A DNA stretch of 61,786 nt, from the NCBI RefSeq assembly GCF_014649535.1, contig NZ_BMTF01000034.1, positions 1-61,786 of the forward strand, read 5' to 3'. The stretch is from Streptomyces gelaticus. Its GTDB lineage: Bacteria; Actinomycetota; Actinomycetes; Streptomycetales; Streptomycetaceae. This document shows positions 51,893-60,059 of this stretch, in pieces. Position 1 is the first letter of the stretch. Each line of letters starts with the position of its first letter. The notes under the pieces were generated by a model. That model made no database searches. It saw only the letters and a program-made list of their open reading frames with translations, and had not been told where the DNA came from. Position numbers and translations under genes: made by a program.

Positions 51893-54800
51893 TCACGGCG
51901 CCGCCGCGTCGATCGCCTTCACGATCCGCTTGTCGGAGACCGGGTAGGCCGTCCCCAGCGCATGGGCGAAATAGCTGACCCGGAGCTCTTCGATCATCCA
52001 GCGGATGTCCAGCACCTCTTGCGGAACGGGCCTGCCCTGCGGCATCTGTTCGAGCAGCCAGGCGTACTCGTCCTGCATCTCGTGGACCTTCTCCATGCGC
52101 GTGGTGTCGCGCTGGACGGCCGTCGGCATCTGCTGGAGCCGGCGGTCCACGGCGACCAGATAGCGCATCAGGTCGGGCAGCCTGCGCAGCCCGGTCTTCG
52201 TGACGAAGCCCGGCGGCATGAGGGCCGCGAGCTGGTCCCGGGCGTCGGTGACGTTGTTGACCAGGACCAGGCTGCTGGTGGCCTTCAGGCGCCGCTCGCA
52301 GGCCTGCCAGGCGGCCAGCACCTGCTGGACCTGCTTGACCGTGTGCTCGGTCAGGGCGACGAGGTCGGCGCGCACCTTGTCGTACAGCTTCCGGAACGAC
52401 TCCTCGTCCCAGGCCGGGCCGCCGTGCGCACCGATCAGCCGGTCGGCCGCGGCCGTGGCGCAGTCTTCGAACAGCGCCTGGATGGAGCCGTGCGGATTGC
52501 GGGACAGGGCCAGCTTCTGCTGGTTCGTCAGCTTGTCGGAGGCGAACTTCGCCGGGTTCACCGGGACGTTCAGCATGATCAGCTTCCGGGTGCCCAGCCA
52601 CATCGCCTGCTGCTGCTCGGCCTCGGTGTCGAAGAGCCGTACGGCGACGGTCCCGCCCTGGTCCACCAGCGCCGGATACGCCTTCACCGGCTGGCCGGCT
52701 CTTCTGGTCTCGAAGACGCGGTTCAGTGTGCCGATCGTCCAGTCCGTGAGGCCCGAACGCTCGATGGACTCGCCCGAGGGTCCGGCGGTGGCCGCGGCGG
52801 CCTTGGAGAGCGCCTGACGGGCCTTCGGGCGCAGCTGGAGCTTCAGCGCCTCCAGGTCCTTGTCCTCGGCCACCTTGCGGCGCCGCTCGTCGACGATCCG
52901 GAACGTGATCTTCAGGTGGTCCGGGACGCGGCCCAGGTCGAAGTCGTCGGCCGAGACCGGGACGCCGACCATCCGCTGGAGCTCCCGGGCCAGCGTGACC
53001 GGCAACGGCTCCTGGAGCGGCACGGCCCGGTCGAGGAACTTGTCCGCGTAGTTCGGCGCGGGGACGTAGTGCCGGCGGATCGGCTTGGGCAGCGAGCGGA
53101 TCAGCTCGGTGACCACTTCCTCGCGCAGGCCGGGGATCTGCCAGTCGAAGCCCTCGGGGGTGACCTGGTTGAGCACCTGGAGCGGGACGTGGACGGTCAC
53201 GCCGTCGGCGTCCGCACCCGGCTCGAACTGGTACGTGACCTTGAACTTCAGCTTCCCCTGGCGCCAGGAGTCCGGGTAGTCGTCCTTGGTGACGGCCCCG
53301 GCCTTCTCGTTGATGAGCATCGAGCGCTCGAAGTCCAGCGCGTCCGGCTCGTCCCGGCGCTTGTGCTTCCACCAGGAGTCGAAGTGCGCCCCGGAGACCA
53401 CGTGCTCGGGGATCCGCTGGTCGTAGAAGTCGAAGAGCGTCTCGTCGTCCACGAGGATGTCGCGGCGCCGGGCCCGGTGCTCCAGCTCCTCGACCTCGCC
53501 GAGCAGTTTGCGGTTGTCGTGGAAGAACTGGTGATGGGTCCGCCAGTCGCCCTCGACCAGGGCGTTTCGGATGAACAGATCGCGGGAGGTCTCGGCGTCG
53601 ATCCGGCCGAAATTGATCTTGCGCTGGGCGACGATCGGTACCCCGTAGAGCGTGACCCGCTCGTACGCCATCACCGCCGCCTGGTCCTTCTCCCAGTGCG
53701 GCTCGCTGTAGGTGCGCTTGAGCAGGTGCTGGGCCAGCGGCTCGATCCACTCCGGCTCGACCTTGGCGTTGACCCGCGCCCACAGCCGGGACGTCTCGAC
53801 CAGCTCGGCCGACATCACGAAACGCGGCTGCTTCTTGAAGAGCGCCGACCCCGGGAAGATCGCGAACTTGGCGCTGCGCGCGCCCAGGTACTCGTTCTTC
53901 TCCGTGTCCTTCAGACCGATGTGCGACAGCAGCCCGGCGAGCAGCGAGGTGTGCACCGACTGCTCCGGCGCGTCCTCCTCGTTCAGCTGGATGCCCATCT
54001 GCTTCACGACCGTGCGCAGCTGCGCATAGATGTCCTGCCATTCGCGGATGCGCAGGAAGTTCAGATACTCCTGCTTGCACATCCGGCGGAAGCTGGATGA
54101 GCCGCGCTCCTTCTGCTGCTCGCGGACGTACCGCCACAGGTTCAGGAACGCCAGGAAGTCGGACGTCTCGTCCTTGAAGCGGGCGTGCTGCTGATCGGCC
54201 TGCGTCTGCTTCTCCGAGGGCCGCTCACGCGGATCCTGGATGGAGAGCGCGGAGGCGATGATCATGACCTCGCGGACGCAGCCGTTGCGGTCGGCCTCGA
54301 TGACCATGCGGGCCAGGCGCGGGTCGACGGGCAGCTGCGAGAGCTTGCGGCCGAGCTGGGTGAGCCGCTTCTTCGGATCCTTCTCCTCCGCGTCCAGCGC
54401 GCCGAGTTCCTGGAGGAGCTGGATGCCGTCGCGGATGTTGCGGTGGTCCGGCGGGTCGATGAAGGGGAATTTCTCGATGTCGCCGAGTCCGGCCGCGGTC
54501 ATCTGGAGGATGACGGAGGCGAGGTTGGTACGGAGGATCTCCGGGTCGGTGAACTCCGGACGGGTCAGGAAGTCGTCCTCGGAGTACAGCCGGATGCAGA
54601 TGCCGTCCGACGTACGGCCGCAGCGGCCCTTGCGCTGATTGGCGCTGGCCTGCGAGATCCGCTCGATCGGCAGGCGCTGGACCTTGGTGCGGTGGCTGTA
54701 GCGGGAGATCCGGGCGTTGCCCGGGTCGATCACGTACTTGATGCCCGGGACGGTCAGCGAGGTCTCGGCGACATTGGTCGCCAGGACGATCCGGCGACCG

Positions 54801-55813
54801 GTGTGGCGCTGGAAGACGCGATGCTGCTCGGCGTGCGAGAGCCGGGCGTAGAGCGGGAGCACCTCGGTGTGGCGGAGGTTGCGTTTGTTCAGCGCGTCCG
54901 CGGTGTCACGGATCTCCCGCTCACCTGAGAGGAAGACCAGGATGTCGCCGGGCCCCTCCGTCTGGAGCTCGTCCACGGCGTCGCAGATCGCGGTGATCTG
55001 GTCGCGGTCGGAGTCGTCGCCCTCCTCCTCCAGGAGCGGGCGGTACCGCACCTCGACCGGGTACGTACGCCCGCTGACCTCGACGATCGGGGCCTCGCCG
55101 AAGTGGCGCGCGAACCGCTCGGGGTCGATCGTCGCCGAGGTGATGACGACCTTCAGGTCGGGGCGCCTGGGCAGCAGCCGGGCCAGATAGCCGAGCAGGA
55201 AGTCGATGTTCAGAGACCGCTCGTGGGCCTCGTCGATGATGATCGTGTCGTAGGCGCGCAGCTCGCGGTCCGTCTGGATCTCCGCGAGCAGGATGCCGTC
55301 CGTCATCAGCTTGACGAACGTCGCGTCGGGGTTCACCTGGTCGGTGAAACGGACCTTCCAGCCGACCGTCTCGCCCAGCGGCGTCCTCAGCTCGTCCGCG
55401 ACGCGCTCGGCGACCGTACGGGCCGCGATCCGGCGCGGCTGGGTGTGCCCGATCATGCCCCGGACGCCGCGCCCCAGCTCCATGCAGATCTTCGGGATCT
55501 GCGTGGTCTTGCCGGAGCCGGTCTCCCCGGCGACGATCACGACCTGGTGGTCGCGTATCGCCTCGAGGATCTCGTCCTTCTTCTGACTGACCGGAAGCTG
55601 TTCCGGGTACGACACGGCGGGCATCCGCGCGGCACGCAGGGAGAGCCGCTCGGCTGCCTTTCCGGCTTCGGCGGCGATCTCGTCCAGCACGGACTGCCGG
55701 GCCTCGGGCTTACGGATGCGGCGCGCCCCTTCGAGACGGCGGCCGAGCCGGTGCGCGTCGCGGAGCGAGATCTCTCCGAGCCGGTTCTGGAGATCAGCGA
55801 AGGAAGTAGACAT
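51893..55813 (-). CDS. hrpA: ATP-dependent RNA helicase HrpA
   Basis: The product is 1306 residues, the usual HrpA length. Walker A GETGSGKT is at 96-103, DEAH at 194-197 in IIIDEAHERS, SAT in VVITSATID, and GRCGRTSDG carries motif VI. The C-terminal DUF3418-like region is long, with FEPGADADGVTVHVPLQVLN and RRHYVPAPNYADKF. HrpA unwinds RNA. The ATG 55813 gives a start with STSFADLQNRLGEISLRDAH. The stop is 128 bases upstream of the tRNA-Asp gene on the same strand. Confidence 0.97.
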   Translation of the reverse strand: MSTSFADLQNRLGEISLRDAHRLGRRLEGARRIRKPEARQSVLDEIAAEAGKAAERLSLRAARMPAVSYPEQLPVSQKKDEILEAIRDHQVVIVAGETGSGKTTQIPKICMELGRGVRGMIGHTQPRRIAARTVAERVADELRTPLGETVGWKVRFTDQVNPDATFVKLMTDGILLAEIQTDRELRAYDTIIIDEAHERSLNIDFLLGYLARLLPRRPDLKVVITSATIDPERFARHFGEAPIVEVSGRTYPVEVRYRPLLEEEGDDSDRDQITAICDAVDELQTEGPGDILVFLSGEREIRDTADALNKRNLRHTEVLPLYARLSHAEQHRVFQRHTGRRIVLATNVAETSLTVPGIKYVIDPGNARISRYSHRTKVQRLPIERISQASANQRKGRCGRTSDGICIRLYSEDDFLTRPEFTDPEILRTNLASVILQMTAAGLGDIEKFPFIDPPDHRNIRDGIQLLQELGALDAEEKDPKKRLTQLGRKLSQLPVDPRLARMVIEADRNGCVREVMIIASALSIQDPRERPSEKQTQADQQHARFKDETSDFLAFLNLWRYVREQQKERGSSSFRRMCKQEYLNFLRIREWQDIYAQLRTVVKQMGIQLNEEDAPEQSVHTSLLAGLLSHIGLKDTEKNEYLGARSAKFAIFPGSALFKKQPRFVMSAELVETSRLWARVNAKVEPEWIEPLAQHLLKRTYSEPHWEKDQAAVMAYERVTLYGVPIVAQRKINFGRIDAETSRDLFIRNALVEGDWRTHHQFFHDNRKLLGEVEELEHRARRRDILVDDETLFDFYDQRIPEHVVSGAHFDSWWKHKRRDEPDALDFERSMLINEKAGAVTKDDYPDSWRQGKLKFKVTYQFEPGADADGVTVHVPLQVLNQVTPEGFDWQIPGLREEVVTELIRSLPKPIRRHYVPAPNYADKFLDRAVPLQEPLPVTLARELQRMVGVPVSADDFDLGRVPDHLKITFRIVDERRRKVAEDKDLEALKLQLRPKARQALSKAAAATAGPSGESIERSGLTDWTIGTLNRVFETRRAGQPVKAYPALVDQGGTVAVRLFDTEAEQQQAMWLGTRKLIMLNVPVNPAKFASDKLTNQQKLALSRNPHGSIQALFEDCATAAADRLIGAHGGPAWDEESFRKLYDKVRADLVALTEHTVKQVQQVLAAWQACERRLKATSSLVLVNNVTDARDQLAALMPPGFVTKTGLRRLPDLMRYLVAVDRRLQQMPTAVQRDTTRMEKVHEMQDEYAWLLEQMPQGRPVPQEVLDIRWMIEELRVSYFAHALGTAYPVSDKRIVKAIDAAAP

Positions 55814-55969
55814 ACGGAGCCCAGGATCTCACCCGGGCCCGACGAACGGCGAACATATTTCGTGCGGTCCGGGTCACCACCCGGGCACCGCGCGGAGGCG
55901 CGGGATCACAGCACGTACCATTTCGGGCAGCTGACCACCCGTTGCCCCCGTCCGGAAAGGCCGGTCGCC

Positions 55970-56401
55970 GTGTCCCGTACGCAGTGGTGCTGCCTGATGG
56001 CGGTGCTCGCGGTCGCACTGGGGCTGTTCTGCGGACCGGGGAAGGCCCTTCCCGGCGACATCACCGCACCGGCCACCGCGTCCGCCCCTGCATCCACCGC
56101 GTCCGCCACCACCGTGGTGGCCGATACGACGGACGCGGGCGCGGACGCGGACACCCCGGTGGTGGCGACGGCCTCCGACCGGCACCCGACGCCGGGCTGC
56201 GGCAGGACCAGGAAGCACGACGGCGAACCCGCGCTCCCGAGCCGGGCCCGCGCCGCGTACGACCAGGCACCCGGCCTCGCCGAGTGGGGCCTGCCCGCCG
56301 CCACCGGTCAGGGACCGGTCCACCCACCCGTGCGGCTGAGACTGCGCGCCCCCGCGCCCGCCGCTCCCACCCCCGTCGAGCTCTCCGTGCTGAGGGTGTA
56401 G
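55970..56401 (+). CDS. Small secreted or membrane-anchored hypothetical protein
   Basis: The product is 143 residues. It starts at GTG 55970, with a GGAAAGG 9 bases upstream. A hydrophobic N-terminus (TQWCCLMAVLAVALGLFCGP) looks like a signal or anchor. The rest is Ala/Thr/Pro rich and includes PTPGCGRTRK and PVHPPVRLRLR. I do not recognise it. It lies 59 bp before the DsbA-like gene, so could share its transcript and be involved in an exported process. Confidence 0.7.
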   Translation: MSRTQWCCLMAVLAVALGLFCGPGKALPGDITAPATASAPASTASATTVVADTTDAGADADTPVVATASDRHPTPGCGRTRKHDGEPALPSRARAAYDQAPGLAEWGLPAATGQGPVHPPVRLRLRAPAPAAPTPVELSVLRV

Positions 56402-56460
56402 CCGGCCCTGTCCACCCGGCTGCCCCTCTTCCCTTCCGCCTCACCAGCACGGAGTCCCGC

Positions 56461-57312
56461 ATGTCCAAGTCCAAGTCCACGTCCAAGTCCGCGTCCACGC
56501 GCAAGCCCTCGCCCAGGAACAGGAAGCCGCTGATCTACGGCGCCGGAGTCGTCCTCGCCGCCGCGCTGCTCGGCTTCATCTCCTACCGGGCCACCGCCCC
56601 CGACCACTCGGGCTCCGGCTCTTCGGCCGCCGATATCGCCGCCGACCCGGACGCGGGCGTCTACCCGGAGCTGGCGAAGCTCGCCCGCCGCGACGCCGAC
56701 GACAAGCTCGCACAGGGCCGTGTCGACGCGCCCGTCGTCCTGATCGAGTACGCCGACTTCAAGTGCGGCTACTGCGGCAAGTTCGCCCGCGACACCGAAC
56801 CCGCCCTGGTCAAGAAGTACGTCGACAACGGCACCCTGCGCATCGAGTGGCGCAACTTCCCGATCTTCGGCGCCGGGTCCGAGGCCGCCGCCCGTGCCGC
56901 GTGGGCCGCCGGGCAGCAGGACCGCTTCTGGCAGTTCCACGCCGCCGCGTACGCCGAGGGGGCGAAGGAGAAGGGGTTCGACAAGGACCGGCTGAAGGCC
57001 CTTGCCCAGGAGGCCGGGGTCGCGGACCTCGACCGGTTCGTGCGCGACACGGACAGCGCCGCCGCGCACGCCGCCGTGAGCAAGGACCAGGAGCAGGGGT
57101 ACGGAATCGGCGCGACCTCCACCCCGTCGTTCCTGATCAACGGCCGTCCGATCGCCGGGGCCCAGCCCATGGAGACCTTCACCGCGGCCATCGAGGCGGC
57201 AGCCGAGAAGGCCCGTGGCACCGAGGACGCCAAGAGCGGCAAGGACGCCAAGAGCGGCAAGGACGGCAAGGACGGCCAGAAGGCCGAGGGCTCCGGGGAC
57301 GGCGCGGAATGA
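56461..57312 (+). CDS. DsbA-family thioredoxin-fold protein, membrane-anchored
   Basis: The product is 283 residues. A basic N-terminus (KSKSTSKSASTRK) leads into one membrane segment (LIYGAGVVLAAALLGFI). The exported DsbA-like domain has the active site FKCGYCGKFA with Cys 102 and 105, and the cis-proline loop ATSTPSFLINGRP. The C-terminal tail repeats KSGKDAKSGKDGKDG. It should oxidise or reduce thiols in exported proteins. Its stop overlaps the CcdA gene as ATGA, so both work together. Confidence 0.93.
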   Translation: MSKSKSTSKSASTRKPSPRNRKPLIYGAGVVLAAALLGFISYRATAPDHSGSGSSAADIAADPDAGVYPELAKLARRDADDKLAQGRVDAPVVLIEYADFKCGYCGKFARDTEPALVKKYVDNGTLRIEWRNFPIFGAGSEAAARAAWAAGQQDRFWQFHAAAYAEGAKEKGFDKDRLKALAQEAGVADLDRFVRDTDSAAAHAAVSKDQEQGYGIGATSTPSFLINGRPIAGAQPMETFTAAIEAAAEKARGTEDAKSGKDAKSGKDGKDGQKAEGSGDGAE

Positions 57313-58160
57313 CCGCTGACATCGGCTACTTCGCGGCCTTCCTCGGCGGGCTGCTCGCCCTGGTCAGCCCGTGCAGCGCACTGCTGCTGCCGGCCTTCTT
57401 CGCCTACTCCATCGACTCCACCTCGCGCCTCGTGGCCCGTACCGGCATCTTCTACGCCGGACTGGCCACCACCCTGGTCCCGCTCGGCGCCGCGGGCTCG
57501 TACGCCGGGCGGCTCTTCTACCAGCACCGCGACGCGCTCGTCCTCGGCGCGGGCTGGCTGATCATCGCGCTCGGCATCGCACAGATCGTCGGTCTGGGCT
57601 TCGCCTCGCGCCGGATCGCCGCCCTCAGCGGCCGGATCCGCCCGACCACCGCCGTATCGGTCTACGCACTGGGCGCCGTCTACGGACTGGCCGGCTTCTG
57701 CGCGGGCCCGATCCTCGGCAGCGTCCTCACCGTGGCGGCGGTCAGCGGCAGCCCGGTCTACGGCGGACTGCTGCTCGCCGTCTACGCCCTGGGCATGGCG
57801 GTCCCGCTCCTTCTGCTCGCATTGCTCTGGGAACGCTTCGACCTGGGCCGCCGGGCCTGGCTGCGCGGTCGCGCCTTCCGGCTCGGCCGCTTCGAGCTGC
57901 ACACCACGACCCTGCTGTCCGGGCTCTTCTTCATCGGCCTCGGTGCGCTGTTCCTCGCGTACGACGGGACGACGGCGCTGCCCGGCCTGCTGGACGTGGA
58001 CGATTCGTTCGCCGTCGAGCAGTGGGCCCAGCGCATCGGCGAGCACGTGCCGGACGCCATGGCGCTGGTGGCCGTGGTCGCGGTGGTGCTGCTGGTGCTG
58101 GCGGTACGGGCGTGGCGCGCCCGGAGCGGTGTGAACTCGGCAGACCGGGAGAAGGCCTGA
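57309..58160 (+). CDS. CcdA-type membrane thiol-reductant carrier
   Basis: The product is 283 residues, a CcdA/DsbD-beta family membrane protein. The first conserved Cys lies at 22 in LALVSPCSALLLPAFFAY, the second at about 131 in GLAGFCAGPILG. Six or more membrane segments are predicted. It passes electrons from cytoplasmic thioredoxin to an outside partner, here probably the DsbA-like protein encoded upstream (ATGA overlap). The C-terminus has a cytosolic or external WAQRIGEHVPDAM helix and one more membrane helix. Confidence 0.92.
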   Translation: MTADIGYFAAFLGGLLALVSPCSALLLPAFFAYSIDSTSRLVARTGIFYAGLATTLVPLGAAGSYAGRLFYQHRDALVLGAGWLIIALGIAQIVGLGFASRRIAALSGRIRPTTAVSVYALGAVYGLAGFCAGPILGSVLTVAAVSGSPVYGGLLLAVYALGMAVPLLLLALLWERFDLGRRAWLRGRAFRLGRFELHTTTLLSGLFFIGLGALFLAYDGTTALPGLLDVDDSFAVEQWAQRIGEHVPDAMALVAVVAVVLLVLAVRAWRARSGVNSADREKA

Positions 58161-58165
58161 CACGG

Positions 58166-58196
58166 CGAAGGCCCCGTCCGGTGGACGGGGCCTTCG
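58166..58196. terminator. Hairpin terminator of ccdA / tRNA-Phe
   Basis: CGAAGGCCCCGTCC (58166-58179) pairs with GGACGGGGCCTTCG (58183-58196). It lies between the plus-strand gene and the minus-strand tRNA-Phe. Confidence 0.88.
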
Positions 58197-58198
58197 AG

Positions 58199-58275
58199 TG
58201 GTGGCTGGGGCCGGGATCGAACCGGCGACCTATCGCTTTTCAGGCGATCGCTCGTACCAACTGAGCTACCCAGCC
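58199..58275 (-). tRNA. tRNA-Phe (GAA)
   Basis: 5' end 58275 (GGCTGGG) pairing with CCCAGCC; discriminator A; CCA encoded at 58199-58201. Anticodon loop CTGAAAA gives GAA. Confidence 0.96.
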
Positions 58276-58297
58276 ACGCAGCTCATAAAAGCTGCAG

Positions 58298-58372
58298 CGG
58301 TCCTGACGGGATTTGAACCCGCGGCCTCCACCTTGACAGGGTGGCGAGCACTCCAAACTGCTCCACAGGACC
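58298..58372 (-). tRNA. tRNA-Asp (GTC), copy 2
   Basis: 5' end 58372 (GGTCCTG), discriminator G at 58298. Anticodon loop CTGTCAA. The sequence is identical to 51691-51765. Confidence 0.97.
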
Positions 58373-58408
58373 AAGCTTTGTGCGACTAAGTGTCGCACAG
58401 GTTGTGCG

Positions 58409-58481
58409 TGCCCCCAACGGGATTCGAACCCGTGCTACCGCCTTGAAAGGGCGGCGTCCTGGGCCACTAGACGATGAGGGC
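58409..58481 (-). tRNA. tRNA-Glu (TTC)
   Basis: 5' end 58481 (GCCCTCA), paired with TGGGGGC including wobble, discriminator A at 58409. Anticodon loop CTTTCAA gives TTC. First of a Glu-Asp-Phe cluster on the minus strand. Confidence 0.95.
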
Positions 58482-58732
58482 AGAACTTTTCTTGCTTCTG
58501 CTTCTTCGTCTGTCGCCCCGGAGAACCGGAGAGAGGAGACGTGAGAAGCGGGTGACTCCGCTTTCCCCCGAGAGGTTCCGCTTCTCCTTCAACCTTTTGA
58601 GGTTTCAGAACGGTCGAGCCCTGACCGGCGCCCTTGGGCACGTCGCAGACTGTACTACGGCGTTTCTGCGTCAGCCAAACCGAATAGGCGGAGGCGGCGG
58701 TCCGGGCCGGGGCGCCGCGGCCGGTGGTACGG

Positions 58733-58738
58733 GACAAT
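58733..58738 (+). promoter_or_regulatory. -10-like GACAAT ahead of the metallopeptidase start
   Basis: GACAAT lies 6 bases before GTG 58745. It fits a leaderless message. Confidence 0.45.
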
Positions 58739-58744
58739 GGCGGG

Positions 58745-59095
58745 GTGCTGGAGATGACGCGCGAAGAGTTCGAAGGACTGGTCGCCGAGGCGCTGGACCG
58801 GATCCCGCCGGAGCTGACGCGGCTGATGGACAACGTCGCGGTGTTCGTCGAGGACGAGCCCGCCCCGGGTGATCCGGAGCTGCTCGGGCTGTACGAGGGC
58901 ACGCCGCTGACCGATCGCGGCGAGTGGTACGCGGGGGTGCTGCCGGACCGGATCACCATCTACCGCGGGCCGACGCTCCGGATGTGCGAGTCCCGCGAGG
59001 ACGTCGTGGCGGAGACCGAGATCACGGTCGTCCACGAGATCGCCCATCACTTCGGCATCGACGACGCGAGGCTGCACGCCCTCGGCTACGGGTGA
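58745..59095 (+). CDS. Minimal zincin metallopeptidase-like protein
   Basis: The product is 116 residues from GTG 58745. The zincin motif is HEIAHHFGIDDARLHALG: H97, E98, H101 and a downstream Asp 106/107 as third ligand, which is the pattern of the one-domain minimal zincins. The start reads LEMTREEFEGLVAEALDRIP, followed by NVAVFVEDEP. It is a conserved small actinobacterial family. Its substrate is unknown. The downstream ATG 58754 has GGAG directly attached, leaving no spacer, so the upstream GTG with GACAAT is preferred. Confidence 0.9.
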   Translation: MLEMTREEFEGLVAEALDRIPPELTRLMDNVAVFVEDEPAPGDPELLGLYEGTPLTDRGEWYAGVLPDRITIYRGPTLRMCESREDVVAETEITVVHEIAHHFGIDDARLHALGYG

Positions 59096-59275
59096 GCCCC
59101 CGGGTCGCGCACCCGGGTCCGCCCGGCGGCGTGCGGACGGAGCGTGGAAGGCGTGCGGGTGGTGTGCGGGCCGGGTCCGGGGGCGTGTCCCCGGCGGGGC
59201 AAAGGGAGTTGGGCACGGCGCCCCCACTCCTTCCGTATGGCTCCGCTCCTTCCACGTACCCCGGAGGTGCCTCTC

Positions 59276-59851
59276 GTGCGCCAGTTCTCCGTCCCCGTCC
59301 GATGGGCGGCCGTCGTCGCCGCGACGGTCGCCGCGTCCACCGGCTGCATGAGCGTCGGCGACGACGGAGGGAAACCGGCGCCGTCGTCGTCGCCCGAGCA
59401 CAAGGGGAGCGCCGTCCGGCCGGACGGCGGCACTGTGGCGGGCACCGGCCCGGTCCGTACCGGCGGCGGCCGGCCCGAGGCGCACTCCGAGCGCGAGGCC
59501 GTCGAGTCGCCGGAGCCCGGCGACTTCGCCGGGCCCTCGACCGCCCCCGGTGGTGTGCGCCCGGGTGCGGAGCCGGGCGGGACGGAGCCCTCCCGGGGCA
59601 CTGTGCCGCCCGCGCCCTCGGTCTCGCAGCCCGGGCCCGGAGTGCCGCAGCAGACCGAGCCCCCGGCGCCCTCCGGGCCGGCGACCCCCGAGCCGCCGAG
59701 TTCTCCCGAGCCGGAGCCGTCCGAACCGCCGTCGGTGCCGCCGCCCTCCGCCTCGCCGGCGGCGCAGCCCCGCAACGAGGCGACGGGGGCGTCGGCCCGG
59801 TCGGTGCCGCTGCGGACGCCCGAGGCATCGCCGCAGGTGGGGCCGGTGTAG
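59276..59851 (+). CDS. Pro/Ser-rich lipoprotein-like protein
   Basis: The product is 191 residues from GTG 59276. The N-terminus has VPVRWAAVVAATVAASTGC, resembling a signal peptide ending in a lipobox-like STGC. The mature part is almost entirely Pro/Ser/Glu/Gly and looks disordered. A GGAGG lies at 59263-59267. The upstream frame to 59144 is open but looks noncoding. Its function is not clear. Surface location is inferred. Confidence 0.68.
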   Translation: MRQFSVPVRWAAVVAATVAASTGCMSVGDDGGKPAPSSSPEHKGSAVRPDGGTVAGTGPVRTGGGRPEAHSEREAVESPEPGDFAGPSTAPGGVRPGAEPGGTEPSRGTVPPAPSVSQPGPGVPQQTEPPAPSGPATPEPPSSPEPEPSEPPSVPPPSASPAAQPRNEATGASARSVPLRTPEASPQVGPV

Positions 59852-59872
59852 CGAGGGGCCGGGAAGGCCGGT

Positions 59873-59902
59873 TTGCGCGATGTGGGGAGGAGTGCGTATG
59901 GT
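59873..59902 (+). promoter_or_regulatory. Promoter of the DEAD-box helicase gene
   Basis: TTGCGC (59873-59878) and TATGGT (59897-59902) are spaced by 18 bases, giving a housekeeping-like promoter. It would start transcription at about 59909 and leave a leader of about 150 bases. Confidence 0.55.
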
Positions 59903-60059
59903 AGTAGATCGTTTGATCCCATTGCCCGGCGCCGAAACAGAAGCGCGCCGTGTGGCGCGTACTCTCCCTTGCCGTGGCTGGACCGCATTGAGGCGGTCGA
60001 AATTGCGAATCACGGAGTTACGGGCGCGTGCCGAGACTCCGGAAGGTTTCGCATTTCGC
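59903..60059 (+). promoter_or_regulatory. Putative 5' leader of the helicase gene
   Basis: Contains a GCGCGCC-GTGT-GGCGCGT hairpin-like stretch (about 59942-59958). The GGAAGG at 60041-60046 is a Shine-Dalgarno candidate, 13 bases before the ATG. Cold-shock-type control is possible but not shown. Confidence 0.4.
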
